This document shows, piece after piece, positions 8,653 through 17,794 of a DNA stretch of 56,760 bases. The notes below the pieces were generated by a model, which was given only the letters and a program-made list of their open reading frames with translations, was not told the origin of the DNA and made no database searches. Source of the DNA: Alphaproteobacteria bacterium (GTDB lineage Bacteria; Pseudomonadota; Alphaproteobacteria; TMED109); assembly GCA_022819905.1 (NCBI GenBank), contig JAJEGJ010000111.1, positions 1-56,760 on the forward strand, written 5' to 3'. How positions within the stretch are numbered: position 1 is the first letter of the stretch; the number at the start of each line of letters is the position of its first letter. A program made the translations under genes and the position numbers.

Positions 8653-10668
8653 TCAGGCCCATCCGTCCGTCACGGCCGACGGCGCCGGCGCGTGCCCTGG
8701 CGGGGTCGCCCCGCGGGCTGTTTCCGGAACAGCCGCCGGGCGGGCGGGCACCGGCGCCGCGATGTTGTCCACGTTCGCGGGCGCAGTTTTCATCTCGCCG
8801 GCAGGCTCTTGAGGCACGCTTTCGCCGCGGCCGGAGACCGGCTCATCTGGCCAGGGCAGCTCGTCGGCTGCGCCCGCCGGGGATGCCGGGACGTGGGCTT
8901 CACCCGACGCGTTCGGGGGTTCCCGGTCATCGCGCGGCACGAACCGGGGGGAGCGTTCCCGCCGTCCGACCGGCCTGAGCCTGATCGACGCCACCGGGTA
9001 CGGCCCCGGGAACTTGAGGAAGCCGTGCAGGTTCGGAAGCCGCATGATGTCGGAGGGGAGCGCCAGCGCGCGGAGCTCGCGCCTGGGCGTCAGCGACACC
9101 CCGTCGCGGATCGTGTTGGCGCCATAGCTGACGTTCTCGGCGACCTCCTCGACCTCGCTTCGGCCCAGGCTGTCGGCCGACCACTGCGCGGTGTCGCGGT
9201 CGGGGGCGGCGAGCACCACGCGCGTGCCGCAGAGCCCCGAGATCGTCTCGGCCCCGTTCCGCCCGTAGAGGTCGCGGAGCGCGGACGCGACCTGCACGCC
9301 GAGGACGAAGCAGCCCCCGAACTGTCGGCTCTCGGCGAGCCCGGGCTGCAGCGACGGCACCTGGTGGAGGGTCGGGAGCTCGTCAAGGATCACCCAGATG
9401 CGCCGGTCGTCGGCCTGCTCGAGCGAGAGCATCGCGTTGACCGCGATCTCGAGCCAGGTCGAGATCAGACCGCGGAGGCTCGCGTGCTGGTCGCCTCGCG
9501 AGGTCAGGAACAGGAACCCGTCCTGGTCCTCCCGCGCCACCCACTCCCGGATCGAGAACGGCGGGCCGGTGTCGGGCAGGAACTCGAGCGCGCCCACGTT
9601 CGCGGTGAGCATGGCGCGCACGCTGAGCGCCGTCCGCGGGTTGTCGGGGTCGACGATCGACTTCGCGACCGTCCCCTCCATCGCCTGCGCGAGCGCGGTG
9701 AGGTCGGCCTTGAGGAGATGGTCGACGAGGACCCGGTTCCCGGTGACGCCCTTCTGCGCAAGGACCGCGGCGCCGTTCGCGAAGAGCTGCCGGGCGGCCG
9801 TCACCCAGAACGGGTCGGCGCTGTCGCGCTGCTGAGGGATCAGCGCGGCCGCCATCATGTCGAAGTCGCGGGCGTTCCGGGCCTCGAGGAACGGGGACCA
9901 CCGCGGCGCCCGGGCATCCAGCGGGTTCAGGAGCACGTCGCGGTCGCCATCGAAGAAGGCGCGCGTGTAGCTCCCCATCTTGTCGTAGATCACGCAGCGC
10001 TCACCCTTCTCGCGGATCTGCGCCACCAGGTCGGAGATCAGCACGGTCTTGCCGGAGCCCGTGGTGCCGGAGACGATCGTGTGCTGGGTCTCGCTTCGCG
10101 TCGGAAACGGGATGCTGGCCAGCCGATAGGCGCGGTCCCGCTTCGTACCCGGCAGGCTCTCCAGAACGCGCCGGTGGAGCGGCCGGATGCGGCGGCGGAG
10201 TTGCGCCGCGGTCACGAGCTCGGCGCCCCGGACGCGGTGCTTCCGCCCGAGCTGCACGCCGCGGTACCAGAACCAGGCGAGGAAGAGCGCGATCACGCCG
10301 GCGCCCGCCTTGCCGCCGAGCCACGCGCTCCGGATGATCTCGTCGAGGATCCGCTCGCGGATGCGCTCGGCCGGCACCGAGGAGGCGATGGTCCGGATCG
10401 TGAGCACCCGCCGGGTGCCGCCCGCGTCGCGGACGATCTGACCCGAATCCGGCTGGTAGCCGATCGCGAGCTTGGCTTCGGCCAGCGTCAGCAGGCCGGT
10501 CGCGTACCAGTCGGCGCCCGTGGTCGTGTGCCAGAGGTTCCAAGCCGGCACGACCACGACCACGAGGGCGCCCAGCATCATCCCGGCCTGCAGCAACTGC
10601 CCCCACATGCGGATGCCGTGGAAGACCGTCTGGCCACCACGCAAGGTGCTCCCACCGATGCCGCGCAT
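8653..10668 (-). CDS. traD: Type IV coupling protein TraD
   Basis: This 671-residue inner-membrane ATPase links the relaxosome to the secretion channel. Two N-terminal membrane segments (about 27-47 and 120-138) bracket a periplasmic loop. The ATPase domain carries Walker A SGTTGSGKT near 210 and Walker B RRIWVILDELPTLH near 425. The C-terminal 90 residues are Pro/Ala-rich and probably disordered, as in many TraD proteins where the tail contacts the relaxase. It lies between ssb (44 bp upstream) and traI (1 bp downstream) on the same strand, which fits a DNA-transfer block at the end of the operon. Confidence 0.93.
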   Translation of the reverse strand: MRGIGGSTLRGGQTVFHGIRMWGQLLQAGMMLGALVVVVVPAWNLWHTTTGADWYATGLLTLAEAKLAIGYQPDSGQIVRDAGGTRRVLTIRTIASSVPAERIRERILDEIIRSAWLGGKAGAGVIALFLAWFWYRGVQLGRKHRVRGAELVTAAQLRRRIRPLHRRVLESLPGTKRDRAYRLASIPFPTRSETQHTIVSGTTGSGKTVLISDLVAQIREKGERCVIYDKMGSYTRAFFDGDRDVLLNPLDARAPRWSPFLEARNARDFDMMAAALIPQQRDSADPFWVTAARQLFANGAAVLAQKGVTGNRVLVDHLLKADLTALAQAMEGTVAKSIVDPDNPRTALSVRAMLTANVGALEFLPDTGPPFSIREWVAREDQDGFLFLTSRGDQHASLRGLISTWLEIAVNAMLSLEQADDRRIWVILDELPTLHQVPSLQPGLAESRQFGGCFVLGVQVASALRDLYGRNGAETISGLCGTRVVLAAPDRDTAQWSADSLGRSEVEEVAENVSYGANTIRDGVSLTPRRELRALALPSDIMRLPNLHGFLKFPGPYPVASIRLRPVGRRERSPRFVPRDDREPPNASGEAHVPASPAGAADELPWPDEPVSGRGESVPQEPAGEMKTAPANVDNIAAPVPARPAAVPETARGATPPGHAPAPSAVTDGWA

Positions 10669-10712
10669 CGTGCGTGCTCAGAACCGTGGCGGGGGCATGC
10701 CCGGCGGCGCGG

Positions 10713-11132
10713 TCAAGCCCAGTCGCCGGGGCTGGCGTCCGGACTCGCAGCCGCGGACATCGCCGCCGGTGCTTCCGGCGCGCGCCCGGCTCCCGGGGCG
10801 AGCACGTTCACCATGCCCTGCGGGCCTGCGACGATGATCTCGGTCGCCCGCCTGGGCTGGCCCTCCCTGTCGGTGTACTCGCGGACCGTCAGGCGGCCCT
10901 CGACGAGGACCGCCGTCCCCTTGCGGACCAGCCGCTCCACCACCCCGACCGCGCCGCCGAACACGATGACGCGGTGCCACTCGGTCCGCTCCTGGGCCTC
11001 CCCGTTCCGGCTCTTCCAGCGCTCCGTGGTCGCCAGGCTGAACCGGGCGGCGCGGTCGCCGTTCGCATGGCTGTGGAATTCGGGATCGCGCCCGACATGG
11101 CCGAGCAGGGTCACGCGGTTGACGTTCAGCAT
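10713..11132 (-). CDS. ssb: Single-stranded DNA-binding protein
   Basis: This is a 139-residue SSB. The ATG at 11132 is chosen because MLNVNRVTLLGHVGRDPE is the canonical beginning and AGGAGG lies just upstream. An in-frame ATG farther up gives an implausible Arg/Pro-rich extension. The OB-fold continues through TEWHRVIVFGG, VRKGTAVLVEGRL and YTDREGQPRRATEIIV. The short tail ends in GDWA rather than the usual acidic DDDIPF-type peptide, so binding to host partners may be weak. SSB genes are common on conjugative elements and coat the entering strand. It lies between traG and traD but is separated from traG by an opposite-strand gene. Confidence 0.92.
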   Translation of the reverse strand: MLNVNRVTLLGHVGRDPEFHSHANGDRAARFSLATTERWKSRNGEAQERTEWHRVIVFGGAVGVVERLVRKGTAVLVEGRLTVREYTDREGQPRRATEIIVAGPQGMVNVLAPGAGRAPEAPAAMSAAASPDASPGDWA

Positions 11133-11242
11133 GGGAGGCCTCCTTCGAGGTGCGGGGTTGGAACGTCCGGGGCGGGCGGCGGCAGGGTGTCGGGAGTCGC
11201 GAAGTGTTCCCTTTTCATACTGCATGCGTATAGTGCGACGTC

Positions 11243-11599
11243 ATGCACACAGTACCGACAGAGAGGGATTCTTCCGGCAATCCTGTCACCTGGCGTGAAC
11301 GCCTGCTCGTGCTCGGCGGCTTCGGGGTCGCGGCGGCGGCAACGGCCGTATCGGTGGCGACCGGAAGCGGCATTGATGCGGCAGGCGCGGTCTGGTGGCT
11401 TGCGGCCGGCTGGGCCGTCCTGGCCAGCTTCGCGTTGGCTCTCCGGCGCGGCCTGCGGCACCGCGACTGGTCCGCCTTCCGCGGCTACGAGTTCCCCGAC
11501 AACGCCGACCTGGTCGACTGGTCCTCCCGCACCGGACGCTACGCCTGGCTCCGCGAGTGGGAAGACCGGCGCCGGTTCGACGACGACCACCTCCGCTAG
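11243..11599 (+). CDS. Small two-helix membrane protein inside the conjugation operon, opposite strand
   Basis: The frame encodes 118 residues from ATG 11243. Two hydrophobic helices (about 22-42 and 49-68) are followed by an acidic and aromatic cytoplasmic-type tail with DWSAFRGYEFPD and GRYAWLREWEDRRRF. It has no homologue I recognise. It runs against the tra operon, ends 6 bp from the traG stop and shares a divergent intergenic gap (11133-11242) with ssb. The amino-acid composition looks protein-like, unlike the antisense shadows around it. An inner-membrane surface or entry-exclusion role would fit its place, but nothing in the sequence shows this. Confidence 0.6.
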   Translation: MHTVPTERDSSGNPVTWRERLLVLGGFGVAAAATAVSVATGSGIDAAGAVWWLAAGWAVLASFALALRRGLRHRDWSAFRGYEFPDNADLVDWSSRTGRYAWLREWEDRRRFDDDHLR

Positions 11600-11604
11600 T
11601 CCGC

Positions 11605-14472
11605 TCACCGGGCCGACTCCCCCCGGTCGGGCGCAGCGTTCCTGGCCGTGCCGTAGAGCTTCCCGGCCAGCCACTCGCCGCCGAACGGCACGCCCGCCGT
11701 GGCATGCTCCGCGAACGGTCGCTCGACTTCACCCGCGGTCGCATGTCGGCCGTCGCGGACCATGTCCTCCGCCAGTTCCGTCCGCGTGGCGCGGACCTTC
11801 CCGCGCTGCGCGAGGTCGCCTTCCGCGGCGGCCCGGTGAGTCCCGGCCTTCGCCCCGACCTCGCCCGCTTCGGGCGCACCCGCCGCCGCGGCCCGGTCAT
11901 GGATGTCCGCAGTCCAGCCAGCGTGCGCCGCCGCGGGCGCCGGCCCGCGGGCTTCACCGAACCCTGCACGTTCGACTTCGTACTCCGCCCGTCCGGCGAC
12001 GGACGCCGGGTCGGGCCCGGCCGGCGCCGGGAACCGCTCGCCGATGAATGCCGCCGCGTGCTCGCGGAGCGCCTCGGCGTCCTCCGGGGTCTGCGGGGAG
12101 GCGAGGCGCATGGCCCCGGCGACGCCGATGGGCCTCCCGGCCGTGCCCTCGCGCTCCGCGAGCCAGGCGAAGAAGGGCTGCCCGAGGTCGCGCTCGATCG
12201 CCTGCGCGTCGGCGCGCACCTGGGCAGCCTGCTCCGACCACTGCTCCGATTCGCCGTAGCTCAGCGCGGCCCGATCCTCGAAGCGCTGCATCCGGGTGAG
12301 GTTGGCGCCGAAGCTCTCCTCCAGGCTCGCAAGCTCACTGTCGCCCGTCGAGGTCGAGTAGCGCCGCGACGCCTCGGCGACACGGGACCAGAGGTCCGTG
12401 ACCTGTTGACTCTCGGCATAGTCGCGCATGCGCTCCCAGGTTTCGCGCTCGAAGGTCTGGCCGCGCCACATCGCGGAGCCGTCGGCACCGAACCGCGCGA
12501 TCATGTTGAACCCCCCGCCGAGCTTGGCCTCGCCGGTCAGGCTTGCCGCCTGCTCCCTAGTGATCCCGCCGGCCTCCGCCAGCTTCTCGATATGGCTCGC
12601 GAGCTCCTGGGCCTGCGCACTCTCGCTCTCCGTGACCCCCCGCGTGTGCGCCGTGCCTACGCTCACGTCGTGCGAGTACCGCTCCACCAACTGCGTGGCG
12701 TCCGTGGACGCGGCCGTCCGCGCCGACGCCGCCTGCACGTCCCAGTTGCGCCCCAGCGAGTGCGCCTCGGCGGCGCGTTCCTCGTGTGAGACCGCGAGCG
12801 ATTCCGAGAGCCGCACCCCCGCCGCCGGCACGCGGCTCGTAGCACTCCCCATGTCGGCCACCGCGGTGCCGTCCGGCGTCACCGTGAACCCCGCGCCCGC
12901 CGGCGCGTAGCCCGTGTACCTGTCCGTGTCGACGTGCATCGAGGTCCGGAGCTGGCGGCCCTCCTGGCTCGCGAACCGGTGCGTGTCCCACTGCGTGTTG
13001 GCGAGCGAGAGGTTGCCGGTCGTGCCCTCGTGCGCCGCCGAGGTCGCGGCGTCCTGGCCGACCGCGAGCACGGACGTGGCCAGGACCGTGGCCTTCGAGA
13101 GCCCGTAGGCGAGCGCCGCCGCCAGGAACGGGATCGACATCGACAGGTACCCGCTCATGACCGCGACGTCGGCCGCGACGGCGCGGATGCCGGCCTGGGC
13201 CACCAGCGAGATGCCGACGTCGCCGTTCGGCATGGCGGCCGCCGCCTGCATCCGCTCCGCTGCCTCCCCCATCGAGATGCGGTGGAGCACGGCGTAGAGC
13301 GGCCCCCACGACTGCAGCCAGATCAGCCCCGTCACGTACGACTTGAAGATCGGCAACCCCGCGGGCGTCAGCATCAGGAGTACCGCCAGCGGGAAGGCGC
13401 CGACGTACAGGCACTCGAAGACGATGCGCAGGAGCGGCACCCAGGTCTCCGCCTGCCGGCCGATCGCCCGGTACGCCGCGGCGGTCTGCGCCTCGGCGCG
13501 GGCCTCGGTGTACGTCTGGAGCGCGGCGGCGTTGCCGGCTTCGGCCGCCCACTGCTCACCGGCGTCGTGGACGGCGTTGAGGACCATCTGTTGGCGGAGG
13601 ATCTCCGCCGCCGTGCGCGAGGCGCCGATCAGGAAGTCGTGCGCGGCCGGAAGGGCCGCCAGCAGCTCCGCCCGGGCCAGCGCCTGGGTCCTGGCGTCGG
13701 GGAAGATGCGCCGCCCGAACAGCGTGCCGGCGCGCGCGATCTCGGCGGCCCATGCGGCGTTCAGCCGCGCCGCACCGTCCCGGCAGGTGACGATCTCCCG
13801 GTCGACGGGCGTGGCCCCGGTGGCGCCCGCCGGCTGGCGCGTCGCGAACTCGAACATGCGCGCGGGCGAGGCCCCCGCCGACGGCGAGCCCGCGGCCGTG
13901 ACCAGCGACCAGACGTCGGTGCTCTCCCGTAGGTCGTCGGCCGAGATGTGGCCGAGCAACAATGCGTGGAAGACGCACTGGCGGGTGAAGTTCCGGAGGT
14001 TCCGCGCGAAGACCGCGTCCGTCACCTCCAGGCGGGTCGCGGTGGCAGCGAGCCTGGCCCCGAAGATCAACCCGTGCCGGCGGTACTGGAGGTCGTTCGG
14101 GAGGGTGAACGCCTGCTCGGTGAGGCGCGTGAGGCCGTCGCCCACCTGACTCGTGATCGAGGCGAACAGTGCCAGCCCGATCGGCACGTTGGCGACGACG
14201 GCGGGGGCGAGTGCCGGGTCCAGCCGGTCGACTACCCTGACCGTTGCCTTCGGGACGATCATCGCGCCCCAGACCGTGACGAAGAGGAGGATCCACTTGG
14301 CGTTGTCGCGCCAGCTCCCGCCGAAGGCGGTACGGAAGACGACCCACGCGACGCCGGCGGCGCCCGCGAGCTGGGCGAGCGTCACGTACGCGCCGCCCGA
14401 CGTGATCGCGGCGACCGCGTTCAGCAGGTCCACCAGGTAGGGGCCGCCGCCGAGGGTGAAGAGTTCGTACAT
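11605..14472 (-). CDS. traG: F-type mating-pair stabilisation/pilus assembly protein TraG
   Basis: This is a 955-residue inner-membrane protein. The N-terminal half has membrane segments at about 26-50, 60-78, 90-112 and again near 350-450, with motifs typical of TraG_N (MYELFTLGGGPYLVDLLNAV, YVTGLIWLQSWGPLYAVLHR). The C-terminal half from about 470 is soluble, rich in Ala/Glu/Arg and long helices (VERYSHDVSVGTAHTRGV, then LTRMQRFEDRAALSYGESEQ). In F, the N-terminal part supports pilus assembly and the C-terminal part mating-pair stabilisation and entry exclusion. It follows traH with a 14 bp gap. Length matches F TraG (about 938 aa). Confidence 0.93.
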   Translation of the reverse strand: MYELFTLGGGPYLVDLLNAVAAITSGGAYVTLAQLAGAAGVAWVVFRTAFGGSWRDNAKWILLFVTVWGAMIVPKATVRVVDRLDPALAPAVVANVPIGLALFASITSQVGDGLTRLTEQAFTLPNDLQYRRHGLIFGARLAATATRLEVTDAVFARNLRNFTRQCVFHALLLGHISADDLRESTDVWSLVTAAGSPSAGASPARMFEFATRQPAGATGATPVDREIVTCRDGAARLNAAWAAEIARAGTLFGRRIFPDARTQALARAELLAALPAAHDFLIGASRTAAEILRQQMVLNAVHDAGEQWAAEAGNAAALQTYTEARAEAQTAAAYRAIGRQAETWVPLLRIVFECLYVGAFPLAVLLMLTPAGLPIFKSYVTGLIWLQSWGPLYAVLHRISMGEAAERMQAAAAMPNGDVGISLVAQAGIRAVAADVAVMSGYLSMSIPFLAAALAYGLSKATVLATSVLAVGQDAATSAAHEGTTGNLSLANTQWDTHRFASQEGRQLRTSMHVDTDRYTGYAPAGAGFTVTPDGTAVADMGSATSRVPAAGVRLSESLAVSHEERAAEAHSLGRNWDVQAASARTAASTDATQLVERYSHDVSVGTAHTRGVTESESAQAQELASHIEKLAEAGGITREQAASLTGEAKLGGGFNMIARFGADGSAMWRGQTFERETWERMRDYAESQQVTDLWSRVAEASRRYSTSTGDSELASLEESFGANLTRMQRFEDRAALSYGESEQWSEQAAQVRADAQAIERDLGQPFFAWLAEREGTAGRPIGVAGAMRLASPQTPEDAEALREHAAAFIGERFPAPAGPDPASVAGRAEYEVERAGFGEARGPAPAAAHAGWTADIHDRAAAAGAPEAGEVGAKAGTHRAAAEGDLAQRGKVRATRTELAEDMVRDGRHATAGEVERPFAEHATAGVPFGGEWLAGKLYGTARNAAPDRGESAR

Positions 14473-14486
14473 CTACGGGTACGGCG

Positions 14487-15917
14487 TCAGCGCGACCCGG
14501 CACCGGCACCGCCACGGGCGAACGCCAGCGCCGCCCGGAGGTCGGCCGAGAGCGCGCCCGCAAGCTCGGTCTCGATGAGTCTGAGCTTCTCTACGACGGC
14601 GAGCGCCGTGTTGAAGCGCTCGAGGCCCTCGTGGCGGTGGCGTGCGAGCGCGGTGCGGTTGGCGCGGAGCCCCTCGCGCCAGCGCGTGAGCTGCTCCCCG
14701 TCGGCGATGTCGAGCGTCCCGGCCCTCTCCTCGACGGTGCGGTGGAGGTCGGCGATCCAGACCTGGAGGAGATCGAGCGCCACGGCCTCGGCGAGCGCGT
14801 CGATCTCCTGGTCGACGACCGCGCCGCGGTAGGCGGCCGCGGTGTTGGCGACGCGGTAGACCGGGAGCGTCGTCAAGTTGACCAAGCCCAGCGCGGCAGC
14901 GGGCGGCGCGGTGTCGTTGCGCACGGCCGCGACCAGCTCGCGGAGCAGCACCGCCACGCGCGCCCGGAACCCCTGGTCGGCGGGCACCGTGACGCTCCCC
15001 AGCGTCGGGTTGAGGCAAGACGCAGTGGTGTCGCACGTGTACACCGGGAGCGCGCCGCCGCCCTCCATCAGCACCTCCGTCACCCGGCGGTCGAGCGCGA
15101 GCGGCTCCAGGACCCGGACCCGCGGTCCCGATGCGTCGGCGTCCGCCGTGGGCGCGGTCACGATCACGGTGCCCGAGACCGACATGGCGAACTCGGCGAG
15201 CCGGGTGTCGGCGGACAGGAACGTCGACGCCTGCACGGCCTTCCAGGCGTAGTTCACGTTGACGGGGACCTGCTCGGCCATCTCGCCGGAGGCTGCGGCG
15301 AGGGTCGAGTGGCGCTGGCCGTCCGCACCGCACCCGTGGCGGGCGGCCGCGTAGTCCGTGAAGATCCCCTGCGACGTGCCGATGGCGGCGCAGATCGCGG
15401 CCGAGGCTCGGTCATTCCTCGACCAGGCAGCGCCCACGAGTGCCTGGGCGGTCTCGCAGGAATTGACGTTCCGGTTGTTCGCCCACTGGGCAAGTGCCCG
15501 AAGCTTCGACATCGTCTCGGCGATGACGGGCGAAATGGTCTCCAGCGCGAGCTCGAACGCGAACCCCGCCGCGTTCTGGGCAATGGCGCGCGCGAAGGCG
15601 ACCAGCTGGTCCGAATCGATGAAGGAAAACGCGCCCGCGAACGCGTCGATGCCACCGCACCCCGCCCGGAAGCTCGGAAGGTTGACCGTCGCGATCTGCT
15701 CCGAGCGCACCGGCGAGCGGAGGTAGAGGTTGCCGAGCGTCCAGTGGCCCGACGCCTGCCCTTCGAAGGCCGTCGGGCCCGTGGTGTTGACCGCGGCTCC
15801 CTGCCAGAAACGGTTCATTTCCGAGAGGACGTCGGCATGCGCAGGCGCGGCCAACAGCAACCCAGCGACCACCAGCACCGGCAACCGGCGCGCCCTCCGC
15901 CGGGCGTCAGTAGTCAC
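14487..15917 (-). CDS. traH: F-type conjugative pilus assembly protein TraH
   Basis: This is a 476-residue secreted protein. I choose GTG 15917, which overlaps the traF stop (traF ends at 15907), over an ATG 33 codons upstream because the former places a good signal peptide at the N-terminus (RRLPVLVVAGLLLAAPAHA). The mature part begins DVLSEMNRFWQGAAVNTTGP, a typical TraH opening, and contains FEGQASGHWTLGNLYLRSPV, GCGGIDAFAGAFSFID and FAFELALETISPVIAETMSK. TraH is a periplasmic or outer-membrane-associated component needed for pilus extension together with TraF, U, W and TrbC. Two cysteines in YTCDTTASC may form a disulphide. Confidence 0.93.
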   Translation of the reverse strand: MTTDARRRARRLPVLVVAGLLLAAPAHADVLSEMNRFWQGAAVNTTGPTAFEGQASGHWTLGNLYLRSPVRSEQIATVNLPSFRAGCGGIDAFAGAFSFIDSDQLVAFARAIAQNAAGFAFELALETISPVIAETMSKLRALAQWANNRNVNSCETAQALVGAAWSRNDRASAAICAAIGTSQGIFTDYAAARHGCGADGQRHSTLAAASGEMAEQVPVNVNYAWKAVQASTFLSADTRLAEFAMSVSGTVIVTAPTADADASGPRVRVLEPLALDRRVTEVLMEGGGALPVYTCDTTASCLNPTLGSVTVPADQGFRARVAVLLRELVAAVRNDTAPPAAALGLVNLTTLPVYRVANTAAAYRGAVVDQEIDALAEAVALDLLQVWIADLHRTVEERAGTLDIADGEQLTRWREGLRANRTALARHRHEGLERFNTALAVVEKLRLIETELAGALSADLRAALAFARGGAGAGSR

Positions 15918-16722
15918 GGCCGGGCTCCAGTGCGGTGAGAGCGAAGATCCGCTCGGCGAGCTGATCCTCGGCGAGGACGCCGAAACCCACCGGCAGCACC
16001 TGCTGCTTCGCCGCATCGAAGAGGACGACGGCAGGCAGCGGCGATTCGGCGAGGCCGAGCTTCTTGGTGCGACCCTGGTCGGGCACCGCCTCGGGCCAGC
16101 CCTCGAGGGCCTCCCCGCTCATCGAGACCGCGAGCACGTCGAGGCCATGACGCACAGCGAAGGCGCGGAGCAGCGGGCCGAACACCCGGCAGGCCGCACA
16201 GGCGAGATCGCCCAGGTAAATGAGCCCGTAGCGCTCGCCGAGCCGGGCCAGCGCCACGTCCCGGGCCTGCCGGCGCTCGTCCGACCAGAGCTGCTTGGCG
16301 AGCGCCCCGACCGGGCGCCGCAGCGTGTAGTCGAGGGCCGGCGTCGCCCAGACCGTGCGGCGGAAGCTGTCCGAGAAGGCCGCCGACCTCTGCAGCGCTT
16401 CCTGCTGGAGGCGGAGATACGCGCTAACGTGCGCCGGCGACGGCTCGAGGATCGCCGTGGCGCGCGCCTCCTCGAGCTCGCGGCGCATCTCCAGGATGCG
16501 TGCGTGCGCGGACGGCGGCGTCACCTCCGGCGGGACTTGGGAAGGAGGCTCGTCCGGGGCGTCGTCCCGGTCGCAGTAGAAGTGCCAGCCGAGCGACGGG
16601 CCCGTGGCAGCGTCGCCGCACCAGGGCCGCCACTCCCCCGCTCCGGCCGACGACGCGAAGGCCAGCACCAAGATCACCGGTACGCCCGGCGCCATGCCGG
16701 CCCGTCGCGCGCCCGCCGGCAT
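15907..16722 (-). CDS. traF: F-type conjugation periplasmic thioredoxin-fold protein TraF
   Basis: This 271-residue protein starts at ATG 16722, 1 bp after the traN stop. An alternative ATG at codon 10 gives a cleaner signal peptide (APGVPVILVLAFASSAGA). The mature protein has WCGDAATGPSLGWHFYCD near the start and a C-terminal thioredoxin-like domain from about residue 165: YGLIYLGDLACAACRVFGP, then ALEGWPEAVPDQG and SPLPAVVLFDA with the cis-proline region. The CxxC appears as CAAC, so a redox role in folding disulphide-rich partners (TraU, TraN, TraH) is plausible, whereas F TraF itself lacks a CxxC. It is distinct from the S26 protease, sometimes also called TraF, encoded at 20155. Confidence 0.92.
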   Translation of the reverse strand: MPAGARRAGMAPGVPVILVLAFASSAGAGEWRPWCGDAATGPSLGWHFYCDRDDAPDEPPSQVPPEVTPPSAHARILEMRRELEEARATAILEPSPAHVSAYLRLQQEALQRSAAFSDSFRRTVWATPALDYTLRRPVGALAKQLWSDERRQARDVALARLGERYGLIYLGDLACAACRVFGPLLRAFAVRHGLDVLAVSMSGEALEGWPEAVPDQGRTKKLGLAESPLPAVVLFDAAKQQVLPVGFGVLAEDQLAERIFALTALEPGRDY

Positions 16723-16723
16723 C

Positions 16724-17794
16724 TCAGTCACCCCGGCCGTAGAACGCGCGGACGCGGTCCCGCATGAGGGTCTGCGTGCCGCCCGCGTCCGGGAGCGAGA
16801 CGGACGGCTCCTTGCCGCCGTCGAGCAGGTCGGCGGTGAACTCGCCGAGGTCCAGCGCGTCGAAGTCGATGCCCTCGATCTCGGCGACGGTGAGGCCGCG
16901 GCAGCTCCCCCAGCCGATGCCGAGCTGGGCGCGCCCCTGCTCCTGCAGGATGCGCCCGAGCTTCGAGCCGAACACGCACCAGCGCCGCTCGCGGGTGACG
17001 CAGATCCCGAGGATGCGCCGCGCGCAGAATTCGCCGAGGTAGCGGGTGTTGCCGTCGTGGCGCTCCTGGGCGAGTTCACGCTCCGCGCGGCTGCAATTTC
17101 CCAGTCCCACCAGCAACCCGGAGTTCGTGCAGCAGTTGGCGAGCCCGGCTAGGCGGATCCGGCAGGCCTTGCGCTCACCGGTGAAGAACCGGAGGGCCGA
17201 TCGGTCGAACTCGTCACCGCCCAGCTCCATCACCATGTTGAGCTTCGCTGCGGCGTCGACGAACCCGTCGCCCGCCTGCGGGTGCACGGTCTCGCAGCCG
17301 CCGCCCACGCAGTACCGGACTGACCCGCAGGCACCGCCCGACTGCGCGTCCTGGAGACCGGCGGCGCAGTCCCGGACGCTCCCCGACGCGAGTCCGTCGG
17401 CACCGTGCGCCGCCGACTGCGGCGTGGCGGCAACCCCCTCGGCACGGACGACGGCGGGATCGGTTGCCGGCATCTCGGTGGCCGGGCGCAGGGTCGCGCC
17501 GTCGATCACCGCGCGTCCCGCCGCGCCGCCCGGATCGTCGGGGTCCGCGAGCCGGGCGGCTGCCGCACCCGGCATCCCGCCGGCGGTGAGATGGCGCTCC
17601 GGCACCGAGGTGCCCGCGTAACCTGGCACCACATCCGCGCTCGCGGCGTTTCGCGCCACCTCGCCGGCGGCCTGAAGCCCCGCCTGCCCAATGGCGCGAG
17701 CCACCGCCTTCGGATTCTCGGCCAGGGCTGCCCCGTTCCCCGCCAGGGCCAAGGCCAGTACGGCCGCGCTCCTACCTACCCACCACCTTGTCAT
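16724..17794 (-). CDS. traN: F-type mating-pair stabilisation protein TraN
   Basis: This is a 356-residue cysteine-rich outer-membrane protein with a signal peptide (AAVLALALAGNGAALA). Cysteines concentrate in the C-terminal two thirds, in RDCAAGLQDAQSGGACGSV, RYCVGGGCETVH, ANCCTNSGL, CARRILGICVTRERRWC and GWGSC. The block KLGRILQEQGRAQLGIGWG with the following LTVAEIEGIDFDALDL is characteristic of the TraN C-terminus. F TraN is 602 aa. The recipient-contacting extracellular region is largely missing here, so receptor specificity, if any, must differ. It overlaps trbC by 4 bp and precedes traF by 1 bp. Confidence 0.92.
   Translation of the reverse strand: MTRWWVGRSAAVLALALAGNGAALAENPKAVARAIGQAGLQAAGEVARNAASADVVPGYAGTSVPERHLTAGGMPGAAAARLADPDDPGGAAGRAVIDGATLRPATEMPATDPAVVRAEGVAATPQSAAHGADGLASGSVRDCAAGLQDAQSGGACGSVRYCVGGGCETVHPQAGDGFVDAAAKLNMVMELGGDEFDRSALRFFTGERKACRIRLAGLANCCTNSGLLVGLGNCSRAERELAQERHDGNTRYLGEFCARRILGICVTRERRWCVFGSKLGRILQEQGRAQLGIGWGSCRGLTVAEIEGIDFDALDLGEFTADLLDGGKEPSVSLPDAGGTQTLMRDRVRAFYGRGD

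Noticed and set aside
5850-11298. Long plus-strand frames opposite traI, traD and ssb (up to 888 codons)
   Set aside because: Their translations are Arg/Pro/His-rich without domains, and they are exact antisense shadows of genes with clear motifs. Such frames are expected from third-position GC bias.
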